Part shown: one piece after another, positions 1 through 12,027 of the stretch | Position numbering within the stretch: position 1 is the stretch's first letter | How the letters are laid out: every line of letters starts with the position of its first letter | DNA from: Xiphias gladius | Lineage: Eukaryota > Chordata > Actinopteri > Istiophoriformes > Xiphiidae | Assembly (NCBI RefSeq): GCF_016859285.1 | Contig: NC_053412.1 | Coordinates: forward strand, 1,315,289-1,379,288 | DNA length: 64,000 nt | Direction of reading: 5' to 3' | Notes under the pieces: generated by a model | Told to the model about the DNA's origin: nothing | The model's input: the letters and a program-made list of their open reading frames with translations, nothing else | Databases searched by the model: none | Made by a program: the position numbers and the translations under genes

Positions 1-350
1 GGTTTTGATTTAGGGCATCATGAGAACACAATTAACACATGCAATGACGTCCTGTCATGTAACGCTACGACGAGGACCCCGAACACACTGCTCAGAAGAT
101 CAGGCCTGAGGAGGAAGGCTGGGAAAATGATTCCTGCAGGTTTCTTCAAAAACTTCCACACAAGTCTCTTGAAAAGAGTGGAGCCATGATTAGATTTTTT
201 TTTGCACAGCTCTGGAGGATTCTGTGTAACTTTCTTTTTTAGTTTTCTGCATTGTTTTCTGGGATTGATAAATATATACTTTTTGCCCACAAATGTCTGG
301 TTTCACTGGAATTTAAGTTTAAAAAGTAACATTCACGTCCTCAGACTCAC
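1..350. other. Probable intron start of the left-edge gene
   Basis: This stretch follows the splice donor of the minus-strand signal-peptide exon and would be the start of its first intron. I see no exon or repeat in it. Confidence 0.4.
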
Positions 351-441
351 CGTGGTCGTGTCTGTCTTTATAAGTGACGTCCTGAGCGACAATCCAGCTG
401 CAGCCCACCAGAGGAAGCAGACAGAGCAGCCGCCACAGCAT
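351..441 (-). CDS. First coding exon of an unidentified secreted or membrane protein (signal peptide)
   Basis: Reading the minus strand, an ATG at 441 opens a frame beginning MLWRLLCLLPLVGCSWIVAQ, followed by DVTYKDRHDHG. The exon stops at 351 in front of a good splice donor (CACG|GTGAGT). The first 20 residues have the shape of a cleavable signal peptide: a short basic start, a leucine-rich core and a small-residue exit (likely cut after VAQ). The exon ends after one base of a codon, so the gene continues leftwards out of the window. A GC-rich segment at about 400-600 would be its 5' UTR or promoter. I do not recognise the protein. SRPX, a secreted sushi-repeat protein that lies near RPGR in human, is one possibility that this short exon cannot test. 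Confidence 0.55.
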
Positions 442-601
442 CCTGCCGCCTTCTGTCAACCTGTCAACGACCCAGAGAAAGGTGGAAATTTAGACTTTGA
501 AGGGCAACGGCGCGATCGCCCGGCAGCTCGGAGTCCGGAGACTGAGCAGCAGCGACGCAGCATCGCTTCCCCTCATTCCTCCTCACTTCCTCCTCTCTAA
601 C

Positions 602-1467
602 AAGGACGCCACTGCCTCGACAAATATCGCCTGAGGAGTGCATGCTTTCTGAAAAATGACACCATTCGTTCGCTTTAAAACAAAGTAGATAACGGAGGGG
701 TTAATTCAAACTTTTAACCGGACTTCAGGACAACTCAATTCCCACAGTCGTACAACAGCAGTGAAAAAAGACCTAGAATCTGTCACATCACAATGGAAAA
801 ATGGTCAATCGGTACAGAAATCTATGACCGACAACATCAAAATGAAATCATTGAATTATTCCGCTGTTATTTTCAATCTGGGAGCACATGATGTACAAAA
901 AACACGATGATGCAAAAAATGGAAGCAGTATTACGACGGACAAACAGATGTGAGGCCTTATTTTGTCTTATAATTGTTCTTGTGATTATTAGTTTATTCA
1001 CTTAAAGATAAAAATAGGAAAACATTTTTCCACTTTTGATGCCTACCGAAAATAAAAAAATAAATCTTGATCCGTGTTTTGTTTTCCATTTCCCAGACTG
1101 AATGAAACGGACGGAACAAAGGCCGAGCTCCGCTGACAGATTACTCTCAGCGTCACACCGCCACAACGACAACGGTGAGACCGAGCGCGACACTGACATT
1201 TTGCATTTCCCAACCGTTAGAAATTGTGAAACCTAAACCTGGATATTAAACTGCAATCACGACCACTGTGTTTAAAATTTTGAATTACGTCCAGATTTGA
1301 GCTCAATAAAAAGTCCAAACGCTTTAAAATGGAAGATGATTATATTGTTGCGGGCGGTAAAGGTGAGTAGAGGTGAGTCTAACCTGAATTATTTTACACA
1401 CTATACCTACAACTGTAAAGACTCAGAACTAGTGGATTACATTTTGTATCAATAAGTTGAATCCGCA
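602..1467. other. AT-rich non-coding DNA, nothing recognised
   Basis: The stretch upstream of the left-edge gene is AT-rich, with many stops in every frame. No gene, RNA or repeat was recognised. Confidence 0.4.
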
Positions 1468-1648
1468 AAGTAACTAGTAACTAAAGCTGTCTGATAAATG
1501 TCGTTGAGCAAAAGAAGAATATTTATGTATTTGAAATGTCGTGGAGGAGAAGTATAAAGTAACATAAACTAGAAATACTCAAGCACCTCAAATCTGTACT
1601 TCAGTACGGTACAGGAGTGAATATACTTAGTTACTTTCTACCACTGCT
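1468..1648 (+). repeat. Dispersed teleost repeat, 'GTACTTAGTTACTTTC' family, copy 1
   Basis: The segment runs from an AAAGCTGTCTGATAAATG block to TATACTTAGTTACTTTCTACC. The same ordered blocks recur at 19428-19646 (same orientation) and 63004-63545 (opposite orientation). I know this pattern as an abundant non-autonomous repeat of bony fish, but I cannot assign its formal class. Confidence 0.7.
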
Positions 1649-2224
1649 AATTTCTTCTTCTCCTCTCCCTATTTGTGTGTGTAACAGCGAGGATATTTTC
1701 ACCATCGGTGGATTCTTGAACTCCGTTATCTCAGCACGTAAACGGCTTTGAGGAGGGCAGGGTCCTAGCGGCACTTAATAAAAAGAAACGTTAAGGAATA
1801 AACGTGGTTATGATCGTGACAGTTGTGCTGCATTTCAAGGCCCAGTCATACGGTGACACCACACGCATCTCATTCAAAGTGCAACATCATTGGTCTTCTG
1901 CTCATCGGACCCAGAGGGCGCCGGGGTGTAAGGGTCCGCTGAAAGCTCATTACGCCAAATCAGCTTAGTCCAGTGAACTGCTCTGTCGGAGATTACTGAG
2001 CACGTGCAGCACGTCAGGCCAGTCTTCAGGAGTCACTGACACACATAGATCGCAGAAGGGTTATTTTTCTGTCGGTTAATCGAAACTTTCTGCAGAGGTG
2101 CAGGTTATCGGGGATTCGTTTAAAAATCACACCTCACGCGTTGCAAAACGACAGTAGAGAATATGAACTAGACGTAAACTGAAGTCTTAGATCGCCATCC
2201 CTCGATCTAAGTTTAAATTTCTGG
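1649..2224. other. Non-coding, nothing recognised
   Basis: There is no supported open frame or repeat here. This stretch separates the dispersed repeat from the degenerate tandem repeat that follows. Confidence 0.35.
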
Positions 2225-2830
2225 CTCACCTGCCAAAAACCTACCAGCCGTGGATCATTTTAATCTCCATGAACAGCTACACACAGACCTTGTCCACTGC
2301 AGGACGTTTTCCAGGAACCCTCTAAAAACCCTAAGAACAGGAACCTTACCTCGGAAGCCTGGAGAAACAAGGGTCTAAATTTAGTTCCCAAACCCAAAAA
2401 AGTCCCTGCTGTGAAGGTAGGACTCTGCTGGTCCAGGAACTATCAGGGTCAGGTTGCCTGCCATATCAACCAGGACTACATAGAACCCTTTCCCACTGCA
2501 GAACTTTACCAGGAACCAAGAAAGCTTTGTAGGAACCCAGGAGCTTGAAAATGAAGGCCTAAATCTAGATCCTGAACCTGAAGGTGGGACTTTCTGATGG
2601 CCCAGGTGACGCTATCAGGGTCAGCCCAGCTGCCAGAAAACTACCTGCCGTCAGTCAGCTAGCGCGATAACAAATAGCCCCTTTCAACCACAGGAACTTT
2701 TCCGGGAACCATTTTATGAGCTCAGGAACTTTAGCTGCAGTTTGGCTGGAATCACAAGGGTCTAAATCTAGTTCCTGGCCTGCTAGAACTCCTTTCTGAT
2801 TGCCCCGGATCTATGGCGCTATCACGGGTT
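2225..2830. repeat. Degenerate tandem repeat, unit about 196 bp, about three copies
   Basis: A landmark reading CCACTGCAGGACGTTTTCC then AGGAACC near 2295 returns near 2493 (CCCACTGCAGAACTTTACC then AGGAACC) and near 2687 (AACCACAGGAACTTTTCC then GGGAACC). Each is followed at a similar distance by GGGTCTAAATNTAGTTCC-like and CTATCAGGGTCAG-like blocks. The spacing of about 195-198 bases with many substitutions indicates an old tandem duplication. No coding frame runs through it. Confidence 0.7.
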
Positions 2831-3544
2831 TTCTCCGCCGACAGTGACTGACCGGTCTCCACCACCATTTTAAAGACAACATCCTTTCACAACATCCACA
2901 CTACGGTCACGACTTGCGCAGCGGTAAAACAACCTGCTGTCCACGTGTTCACCGAGCGTGGTACGCTTCGGTCTCCGGAGCTCGGCGGACGGTATTGCAC
3001 CGCCGTGCTTCACCTCTACTGCGTCCCATTATGTTAGAGCTGCGGTTCAGAATTTTTAGAACGGGCTCGGCAGCGTCGGTGTCGACCGACTCGTTGTTAC
3101 GAGCTCGGCTTCAGTTCAGGTGCAAGTTCTTTATCGACACACGCGGAAGCAAAACCTGGTCCTCCCGGGTTAGGGTTAGGGTGCAACGTGTTCGACGGAC
3201 GAGACGCGCGTACGCCGAGCAGCAGAAGTGCTGACGTTGGAGACTGATTCGTCTCAGAGGGCGACTGATGTGAGTATATCAGAGTAAAAATGTGAACAGC
3301 GGACTCGCGTTGTGACTCTGCAGCTGGTGTCCATCACGGTGCGTCTGAATGAGCCTCTCGCTACGAGCATCAGAAAAAAAAAAAAAAGGAGCTCGGGTCA
3401 GGTACCTACGTCACCTCTGTGTCACGTCTCCCTCCTGTCCTGAGAATCCAATACACTCTGCTGGCTGGATCCCACCAAACAACGTCTCATTTACTGATTC
3501 AATTTGTGGATCTGATTAATCATCGTCTTTGACCTCGGTCTCAC
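2831..3544. other. Non-coding, moderately GC-rich, short telomere-like stretch
   Basis: GC-rich patches with several CpGs occur at about 2900-3240, but no exon could be supported. Positions 3167-3182 contain GGGTTAGGGTTAGGGT, just under three telomere-type hexamers, which could be chance. A poly(A) run is present near 3374. Confidence 0.35.
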
Positions 3545-3960
3545 ATGACTAGGTTCAAGCTTTTCTCTTCTTCTTCTTCTACTCCTCACTTTTATTTACT
3601 TTTATACTCATTGCCTTTTTTACTGCCCTTTTCTTTCTTTTCTTCTTCCTTTTCTTTTCTTCCTTCTATCCCTCCCTCCTTCTGTTTCTTATGTGTCCTT
3701 TATTTTATTCTTCTTTGCTTTTGCCCTTCCTTATACTATTCCTCCTTTCCTCTATCCTTCCTTATGTTTCTATTTCCTTCCCACATCCCCCCCTGCTTTG
3801 TTTTTCCCTTCTCGCTTCATTATCTCATTTCTCCATTTTTTCATCCTGACCTTTTATTTGACCTTTTCTCATTTCTTCTTTTGTATCTTTCTTTTCTTCA
3901 TTATATTCTTCCTTCGTACTATCATTTTTTCCTTCTGGCTTTCCTTATCTCCTCTGTCAG
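3545..3960 (+). repeat. Pyrimidine-rich low-complexity tract
   Basis: Roughly 400 bases of the plus strand are overwhelmingly T and C, with repeated CTTTTCTTCC-like words. Long open frames here (Ser/Phe/Leu-rich) exist only because such composition excludes stop codons. The tract is not a gene. Strong strand asymmetry of this kind can favour triplex-type DNA structure. Confidence 0.7.
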
Positions 3961-6900
3961 CTGATCTGGATACAGTAGGTGTAAATCCAGAGTAATTTTA
4001 ATGTGATCAATTTATCACATTTTACTGCGGACACCTTTACTTGTAACGGAGCTTTTCTCTACTGTCTTATTGCTTTGAGGATTTGAGGACAGGAACCAGA
4101 CATAAAACAAGGTGAGAGAACAATTAAAGGCCTCATGTGAATGATCAAACGCGGAGACTCTGAAATGGTGGGAGCAATGAGGTCACATGGCAGCTTTGGG
4201 GTTTTAAAGTCTGCTCTTATGAGGGGCAGGACGACAGAACCGACATTCAAACAGCAGCAGCTCGGTCCTCGAGCGCTAAAACAACAATCACAGTGAATAA
4301 TCCCTGCCTTGATCTCATGGGAGAGGCGGGGGATTAAAACAAGGGCTTGCTGGGTTTTATCTGGAAGCCTCGGCTCCTTCCACACCACAGGACGCTACGA
4401 CACAATGACACAAGAATGACCGCCGCAAAAAGCCACTCACACTTCAAACTGAACACAGCAACGCCAGACCCACCACTCTAACTGCAGGTTTCTAATCCCT
4501 CAACATCTGCCGCTCAGATTGTCATTTGAGACAGGAGCTTGGATTTCGTACCGGCCCAGATCACGAGCCATGCGGGGTATTTAAGGCCCCGACAGCCACC
4601 TGCGGCTGATACTTGTGACAAAATAAGCGCGTTCGGTTTTCCCCTCTCGGATGCAGCTTAGTGGGTTGGCAGGGCATATCATCATCATCATCATCATCAT
4701 CTTTTTCAGTCAAAGTCCAGGGGCCAGAAATATAAAAAGAAATATGCCCTCTGCTCATTAGATTTGGCTGCACGGTTGGTTCTGTGCAATAAATCTTAGC
4801 CTTTGTGAAAATGGCTGCACGGTTCTAATTCGAGCTCCCACGGTGAGAGACTGCGCATCAATTCCTCCCTGTTTGCTCCACCAACTTTTACATCTGAAGA
4901 AAAAAGCAATTTCACACATTTTCTACGGCAACATTAACAGAGCAGCCACAGTCATGCAGTGCTCTCGGTATTTGTCAGGCCTGCTAACTATCGTTAGCGG
5001 CGATACTTTAATCTCCTTCACGGTAATTCATAAATTAGACTTTTCTTCACGGCTAGATTCTAAAAACGGGTGTTCCAATGATTTATTGTTGCAAATCTGA
5101 TTCTCCTAAAAAGACGCTGAAATTGAAGATCAGTCAAAAATAAAAAACACTGAGTCATACTGAAAAAAAACAACAAAAAACCAGACTGATGAATGGAAAA
5201 TATTTATTAACGAGAGATTATTAAAACTGGAAATCATCACTAGTCCCACTCCTTCTGTTTTACCTGGTATTAAACAGCGTCACTATGACAGGTTTCAGTG
5301 GAACAACCGAAACGACAGCTCGTCAAACAGTTGTGCGTTTCATGTGGGAAGCGATGGGGGTGAGGTGTTTGTGAGCGTGAGCAGATTTCTGTCAGGCTTA
5401 CTCTCCTCACCTCCGGGTCACTGGCTCATTCACGGCCCCCCATCACACAGAGATGATCTGAGAAGCCAGACGGGAAAGCCCCCGTACCAGCTTCACGCAT
5501 GTGACTCCTTGGACCGAGAAGAGGCCTCTTTGAATGTCCTCACTGGTCTTTCTTCATCACGCTTTTTGGATCTGCGTCGACCCAGAGGGACTACATAAAC
5601 TGAGGAATGTCCACTGCCTTTCATTCGAGCTCCGGAAGCACACAACAAGCCCTCCGACGCATCTCTTTTCTGCTCGGAAGTAAACAGCGCAAAGACACAG
5701 ATGTTGAAACGCCTGTATTAACACTTTTGCTTTAGCCATAATGACTGCTTTAACGTGGAGTTTTAATGTGTCATTAAAGCTACTTACCTGAGGAGTTACT
5801 GTGATAACACCCAGCTGGATTACAACTGTTTACACTTGTGATTAGGGACTGACTGAGGTCTGCGTTCATAGCCCCTTTTACTGGCCCATAAATCGACAGC
5901 GCGCATGGTAAAACCACTGCAACGCCCGGCTGCTTTCACAGATACAAAGGTGACCAAGCGTGTTCAGGGGAAGTTATTTATCATTTCAGGTTAAAGTCGT
6001 TTATGCAACTTTTTTCTTTTTTTAAATCAGGTGCACTTCTCCACGTCCTTCAACCCTCATAACATCAACAGGAAGTCATACGGCACTGATGTAACACAGC
6101 GTAAAAAAATGTAATGTCACAGCAAGGTGCATCGAAGGGTAATCATGTAGTTTTACAGACTGAGATCCTCGGCCGAGAACTCCACACGCACACAAGTACA
6201 TTCGGTACATGCAGTACTAATGCACTACAGTATAAGGACTTTGAATACTGATAGAAAGTAATACCGCTTTCTGATAACGTCGACACATTCCAGGGCCTGA
6301 CCTCATCTACATCATGCGGTTTAAAGTTCATGGCTGAGACATTCTGACCTCTTCTTCTCAGGAAAAACAACAATAAAACTCCCCGACGCTGAAGTTAGGG
6401 CCGCCCGCCGTCTCCTCCAGCCCTCACCCTCTTTCCATCAGGCCTCTTGCAAACTCTAAAAGACGCCATAAAATCAAAACCACACAAAACCGTAGGAGTA
6501 AATACGGCCGAGGAAGTGAAGGTGTCAGCCACTGCTGCAACTTCGGCGCAAAACAAAACCTTTATGATATTTAAAGAGGAGAATTCTCGCTTATTTTCCA
6601 AAGGAAAATAAAATCATTTTCTTGAAGGAATCTGCACAGGGACACACTGAGCCTGTATCAATTTATTCAATGAAGAAGGTATTTTAATCCTGAACGCCAA
6701 GAATTACGAGTTGATGGACCATCATGCGTCATAACTTGATCCAATTATCGTCTAAGAATTCAAAAAGTGATCTGGAAAGCTGCGGCCGCAGTCATGCAGC
6801 TGTGAAGGATGGGACAGGGTGAAACCGGATTAGATCAGCTGTGATTGGTTGGTACGATGAATCAACCGTGACACGTGGTAGGACGTCCCTCCAGAGGACA

Positions 6901-7560
6901 GGAAGTCTTTGTTGTGCTGAGCTGTATTTAGCCTGCGCTAACGCTGCTACCAAAATAGTTTCCAAAACACTACTTTTCAATTCTAGAAATGAAGTCGATA
7001 ACCAATTACCTCCATTATAAACAGGTCTTAGAAAAGTCTCAAAGCTCCTGAAATCTAAATTCAAGGTCTAAATTCTGTGAATTACATATTTAAGCAAATA
7101 TCTGAATATCAGAACTATTTGGAAATATCGGAATTTGAGGCGGAACGGTGTTTCTGAAGATCCTGTATTTGAAGATTCGAGGAATCCCCGGAAGAGCGAC
7201 GGACTGGACTTAAATGTCCCGACTGAAAAACGTCTCCATCTTCCGTATAACTAGAACCGAATTACACAGTCACGCACCTTGGAAATTGTGAGGACATTCG
7301 TCGACCTGCAATTGATGGACTACAAAAAATATTACATGTAATATGATCAACTGTCTGCAGCTCTCTGTTGGAAAAAAACAAACAAATAAAAATCTAATCA
7401 CTGATTAAAGTCATTAAGGGGCTGGAGCCTGCCCTGACAATATCCGGCGTCTCACCCTGTTGCACCTTCCTTCAGCAGCTGCTTTTACACACTTTATCCA
7501 CGTTCTCCAATCTGTGCACGCACCACGTCCGTTCCACAAAAAAAGGGAACGCTATGGAAA
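3961..7560. other. Gene-poor intergenic stretch
   Basis: No exon with acceptor, open frame and donor could be supported on either strand. The only clear low-complexity element is an (ATC)8 run at about 4678-4701, whose minus strand gives a poly-Asp shadow frame. Confidence 0.4.
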
Positions 7561-8010
7561 GCGGGCCGCAGGCCAACGATTCAAGCCCAGCTGGCAAACC
7601 CGAGCTGGGCCTGATGAGCGCGATCACGAGGCCCCGGCAGCTCTCTTAAACTGACGTCTGACCATTTTTCTCACAGGCTCATCTGGTACATGGAGGCGGC
7701 GTCTCTCCTGCAGGGCACCACTCACTATCTGAGCGGTCGCAACGCGCGCTCTACCTGTTGCCGTGGCGACCGGCTCCCTACGCGTACAGCGGCGAATCAA
7801 TTCCCATCTCAGCCCCCCCCCCCCCGCTGTTTGAAAGGAGCGAGGTCGCGCAGGCAGGGGTCCTGATGACCCACGGGCTGACAGGGAAATCCATTCTAGT
7901 GCATCCGGGAGCTTAACGTGAAGAGACGCCGCAGCCGGACGCGCTGCGCCGCAAGCCACGCACACGCCGCTTCGCGCATCCGAGACCGAACGCACTCGCA
8001 ACAGGGTGTC
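7561..8010. promoter_or_regulatory. GC-rich CpG island, candidate promoter
   Basis: CpG dinucleotides are dense here compared with the AT-rich flanks (CGCGCT, GCGCGACC, CGCCGC words). The island includes a run of 13 C at 7813-7825. It contains a strong RFX X-box at 7757-7770. A 129-codon minus-strand frame spans it, but it has no splice sites or family features that I can support, so I treat it as a promoter-like island without a named gene. Confidence 0.4.
7757..7770 (-). promoter_or_regulatory. Candidate RFX X-box
   Basis: The minus strand reads GTCGCC-AC-GGCAAC, which fits the X-box consensus GTNRCC-N(0-3)-RGYAAC at every constrained position. RFX factors use this palindrome to drive ciliary genes. 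It lies inside a CpG island, but no target gene could be identified beside it. Confidence 0.4.
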
Positions 8011-8049
8011 CACACACGGGGGGACAGATTGCTGTGCACTTGGACCAAA

Positions 8050-9870
8050 CTAACCTGTGACATGAACACAAGGACTCTGCCTCAAACATCTCTATTTAAC
8101 AGCCTGTGAATTCTGCTTTGGCAGAAAAATTCCCGTTTATCCAGCGCAACACATTTTTCCTTTTTTTTCTTTAAAAGCTTTTTTAAAGTTAAGCTGGAAA
8201 CTCACGTAGAAGCACTGCAGTGAGTCATTTTGGTCAACGTTGGCCTTCAAACACCTCATGGAAAAAACCAGACCTCAAAAGTCGAGTTTTGATTCTTCAG
8301 AGCTGGGACCAGGTGTACGAGCTACGAGCACAGGGCTCAAGAAATCCCCGTAAAAACCACACCTATGTCAGACGGATGATCCAGCACTTCAGTCCAGACT
8401 GAAGAAATCTCGTACCAACGTTCATGGTTCCCAGAGGATGAATCCTGACTCTGGTGATTTCTCTCCTCTGGCGCCACCATCAACGAGCTCGGCATCTCTA
8501 CAACTCTTTGATGGATTGTCAACATTTTAATTTGTCCAGTACTTTGGTTTGTGAACAAATACCTGCAAAACTAAAAAAAAAAAAATCAGTCTAACTTTGT
8601 GTAGCAGAAATATGTTGTTTCTGCCTTCCTCTCTTGCTAATGACTAATGGGCCGTCACATTAATCTTGCGATCTCCTCGTGGGAAAGATTGTCCGAGATA
8701 AGGCGGAGTTGAAAAATAAGGTTAGAGTGAAAATCCAATAACACAACATTTATCTTTGAATCTGTAGAAGGAACCAAGCTCCAAACTCAGCGTGAATCAA
8801 TTTGATTGTCAGCTAACGTCATTGATTGCTTGACTATTTTGCAAATCGGAGAAGCGCTCAGCGAAATGCCGATCAAGGGCCCACGAATTACCGAGAAATC
8901 CCCGACGACGACGATGGTCAATAACTAAATACCCACAGCCATGTGTCATGACAGCTGCCCTTGCATCACTGTACAACCCTAATCGATTTGACAAATCATT
9001 GAAAGTGTTCTTGTTTGCTGTTATTTTCATTCACAGGTCTGATGACCGGTGGAACAGGCAAAGTACTGATATACTCCAGCAGACGATGAGTGTATATCCA
9101 CGTCTGATTACAGATAACTGTGGGGGTCGAAATCCGTTTTACGGCGTCAGCGATCTATAAAATACAGAGCCATGCAATTACGAGTCTTAATAAACCTGAC
9201 AGGAGGAGTGAGCGCAGTATCTCGGAGTTTCAGGAATCCTCCTCTTGACAGACGCAGGCCAAGAAAATGTATGAACACAAACTCGTGATTGAACAGCACA
9301 AGGCGCTTTCAATCGGTGGGACTCCGGCGGCACAGCAAATCAGACCTCAGTAGAGCCACGAGTCAGCCCCTGCAAGTCGCCTCACTTGTTTGCACTTACA
9401 CGGATCAAGTGGTGAGGAAAATAAAACAAAAAAAAGAAATCCGTGGCCGTTAAGATCGCTCCTGGTCCGAACCTCTGAGGAGGTGCGACGCTTAAAACCC
9501 CTTCAGCGTCGCTGCAGAGTGAAATCTGGCGTCCAGTTTGGAAACAGGGACGCTCTCACAGTCACTGGTTTGTGGAAAGAGTTTAGGTGAAAGTATGAAG
9601 ATATTAGATTTCCATCTCATCAGTGTAGTTTTCCTGGCGGTCTTGAAAATGATTACGACTGTTCAGAGCTGGAACTCTGTTGACAGAAAAATGACCGGCA
9701 ACGTCATTTTTAAGCAAAAAAAAAGAAAAGAAAAATGCCAAATCGTGCGATTCCAGCCTCTAAAAGGAGATGATTTGATGCTTGTCTTTGTCATATATCA
9801 CTGTATCACTGTATACTACATATTTTTGGGTATCCGGACTTTTGGTCAAACAAGAGAAAGATGGCATTTA
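8050..9870. other. Gene-poor stretch
   Basis: No supported exon or recognised repeat was seen. Open frames here are short and lack splice-site support. Confidence 0.35.
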
Positions 9871-9878
9871 AAGACGTG

Positions 9879-9901
9879 ACGTGACAGTAATTGTGTCACG
9901 T
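9879..9901. repeat. Short perfect inverted repeat
   Basis: ACGTGACA at 9879-9886 and TGTCACGT at 9894-9901 are exact reverse complements separated by seven bases. The arms carry a TGACGTGA-like CRE/bZIP core. It could be a protein-binding palindrome or chance. Confidence 0.45.
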
Positions 9902-9995
9902 TTCACTCACTTTTAAATGTATGACACAAGTACAACACACCTTTTTCACCTTTTTCCCTTTCTGATAGATCAGGAACATGTTACCATGGTTTTAT

Positions 9996-10021
9996 ATATG
10001 TATATATATATATATATATAT
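9996..10021. repeat. (TA)n microsatellite
   Basis: A near-perfect TA dinucleotide run, interrupted once by TG near its left end. Confidence 0.85.
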
Positions 10022-11990
10022 CCTTCCTTTTCAGGCTGCCTTGCCTCCGGCTGTTTAGCCACCACAAGAGTTGGACCGACGGCTTTCACACCGACCCAAA
10101 CAAACTAAACCCAACGGCACAAACTTAGAGTTCATTTGAACCAAAAGGTTAGAGGGTTTTTCTTTTTAGCCTTTTTTTAATTACTCTGGGACATTGTGTT
10201 AACTCACACTACACATATTTAAATCAGCCTTTCTTCACGGCCAGAACCTGAGGCTTTCATGCTCACACTGTATGGATCAGTTGACCGGCCACGATGTGCA
10301 GCGTCAACGGTTCTGTCCGGGGACAATTCCCAAAGAAAAAAGTTTATTCAAACAGGACGAGAGAATCCTCAACAATGTTGACGAAAGGGCAGAGAAAGGC
10401 AGCGATTCTTCTACGAAGAGAAAGTCAGAAGACAGAAGAAAAATGAGCCAGAGACGGAAGAGGCAGACAAGCTGATCCCTCTGTTCTGCAGTGAAGTTCA
10501 GTTTTGTATCACGGCTCAGGCAGCGAGATTAGCATTTTAGCCACAACACGTAAAACACTACTCCAGTTTGATCAAAAAAGCTCACCACAGATTTGGAGAT
10601 TTTGCCCGGGTCTGAACCGAATCCTGGTTCCATCCGTGCCGTGTCTGCCCAGCTCTATTCACTTCCACGTGGTAGTTAGGCTCAGCTGGTCTTGCGTCTG
10701 GTCTTTGGACCTGCGCAAAGCGGTCTCGTCCTACCCTCTGGCCACCACGTCTTATGCAATTTTAAATAAACATCGTGGCAGTTACTTAGTGTCCTCTCGT
10801 TAGAAAAAGCCTGTACTTGATGTCAGCTAGATAGTGACTGTTTGACAAGAGTCAGAGGCCACCAAATGTTAACGTGCGGAGACACCGTGTTGACAACCCG
10901 CAGTGGCTTTGCAGATATCCTGCAGAAAACAAGACACATATTAAATGCGGTGAAATGCATTATTTATCTTTATCCCAGCTTGGATAATAAAACACTTACA
11001 ACACACTGAAGGCAGAAGTTGTTCCTTTGTAACCACAGCACCGGTTCATTTATTCCAAAACTATTCAGTGTTTCTTTCCCTTGAAACACGTCTGCAAAAC
11101 TCTGATTAACATGATGGTTTGTCCGCATATGGAAGTCGTCAGGGGCTCCAGTGGGGCGACGGAGAAATTCACCCTGAGAGGGCAAACGTTTAAAAAGCCA
11201 TTTGAAATAAGAGATAAGGCTTATTTAGACAGCGGGGCTGTTGCTGTTTCATCACAGCGCTGTCCCCTCAGGCGAGTCGCTGACCTTTAACAATAAAGGC
11301 TCTAATTAAGTCTCAACAAACAAACAGGAAAAAAAGAGAATGGATCTTGGTGGCTTTCAGTTCAATTAATTGCTGCATTCAGTTTATCACTACCAGACTG
11401 GGAGCAGCACAACACATGCTTTGTAAGTGCTGACATAACATTTCAGATGAGGCTAATACAAAAAAAAACAAAAACAAAAACACAAACCGACTGTTTTGAA
11501 ATGAAATGACGGAAGTGGTTGGTTCATTCAAGCGAAAGGTTCCCAGTGAACAAAATGCATGGTCACAGTCGAAGTTTGTGGAAAAAGTCCCACATCTCAT
11601 GTGCAAAAGTTTAAACCTTCACTCTAGTCAAAAAAAAAAGTTAATATTTCCTGCCTCAAACATTCTTGGTGACAGATTTTAGTGGACGTTTTATGCCAGA
11701 TGTTGAAACTTTCCGTCCAAGCTGCTCTGAAGTTTGTTGATCAACCAACTAACCAGATGTGTGTTTCCTACTGGACAAAAGATGAACCAGTAACTATTCT
11801 GACAGCAGAATCCCTCCGAGTCCCTTTTTGAGCGAATGTTTTAGCGCAGCGTTGTAAACTAAAGCACGATGCGGCCTGATGACGTCCGTCTAGAGGTGTG
11901 GCGGTGCCATCAAAAGGCGCAGTTTGAAGCTTTAGGGCCCAAAACTTCTTGATTCAGGTTAGTTCAAGCTGGTGGCCATGGTTGAGAAAC
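10022..11990. other. Gene-poor stretch
   Basis: No exon or dispersed repeat could be supported. Open frames are short and unstructured. Confidence 0.35.
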
Positions 11991-12027
11991 ACTCACCCAC
12001 ACCCACACCCACACCCACACACACACA
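11991..12027. repeat. (CCCACA)n / (CA)n minisatellite
   Basis: About four CCCACA-type hexamers run into a short CA tract. Confidence 0.75.

Noticed and set aside
3167..3182. Interstitial telomere repeat
   Set aside because: Fewer than three TTAGGG units; too short to distinguish from chance.
3545..3995. Two overlapping Ser/Phe/Leu-rich plus-strand frames of 100-139 codons
   Set aside because: Artefact of a T/C-only tract that lacks stop codons; the peptide has no domain and no splice context.
4561..4773. Minus-strand frame with a poly-Asp run
   Set aside because: The Asp run is a translated (ATC)n microsatellite; nothing else supports a gene.
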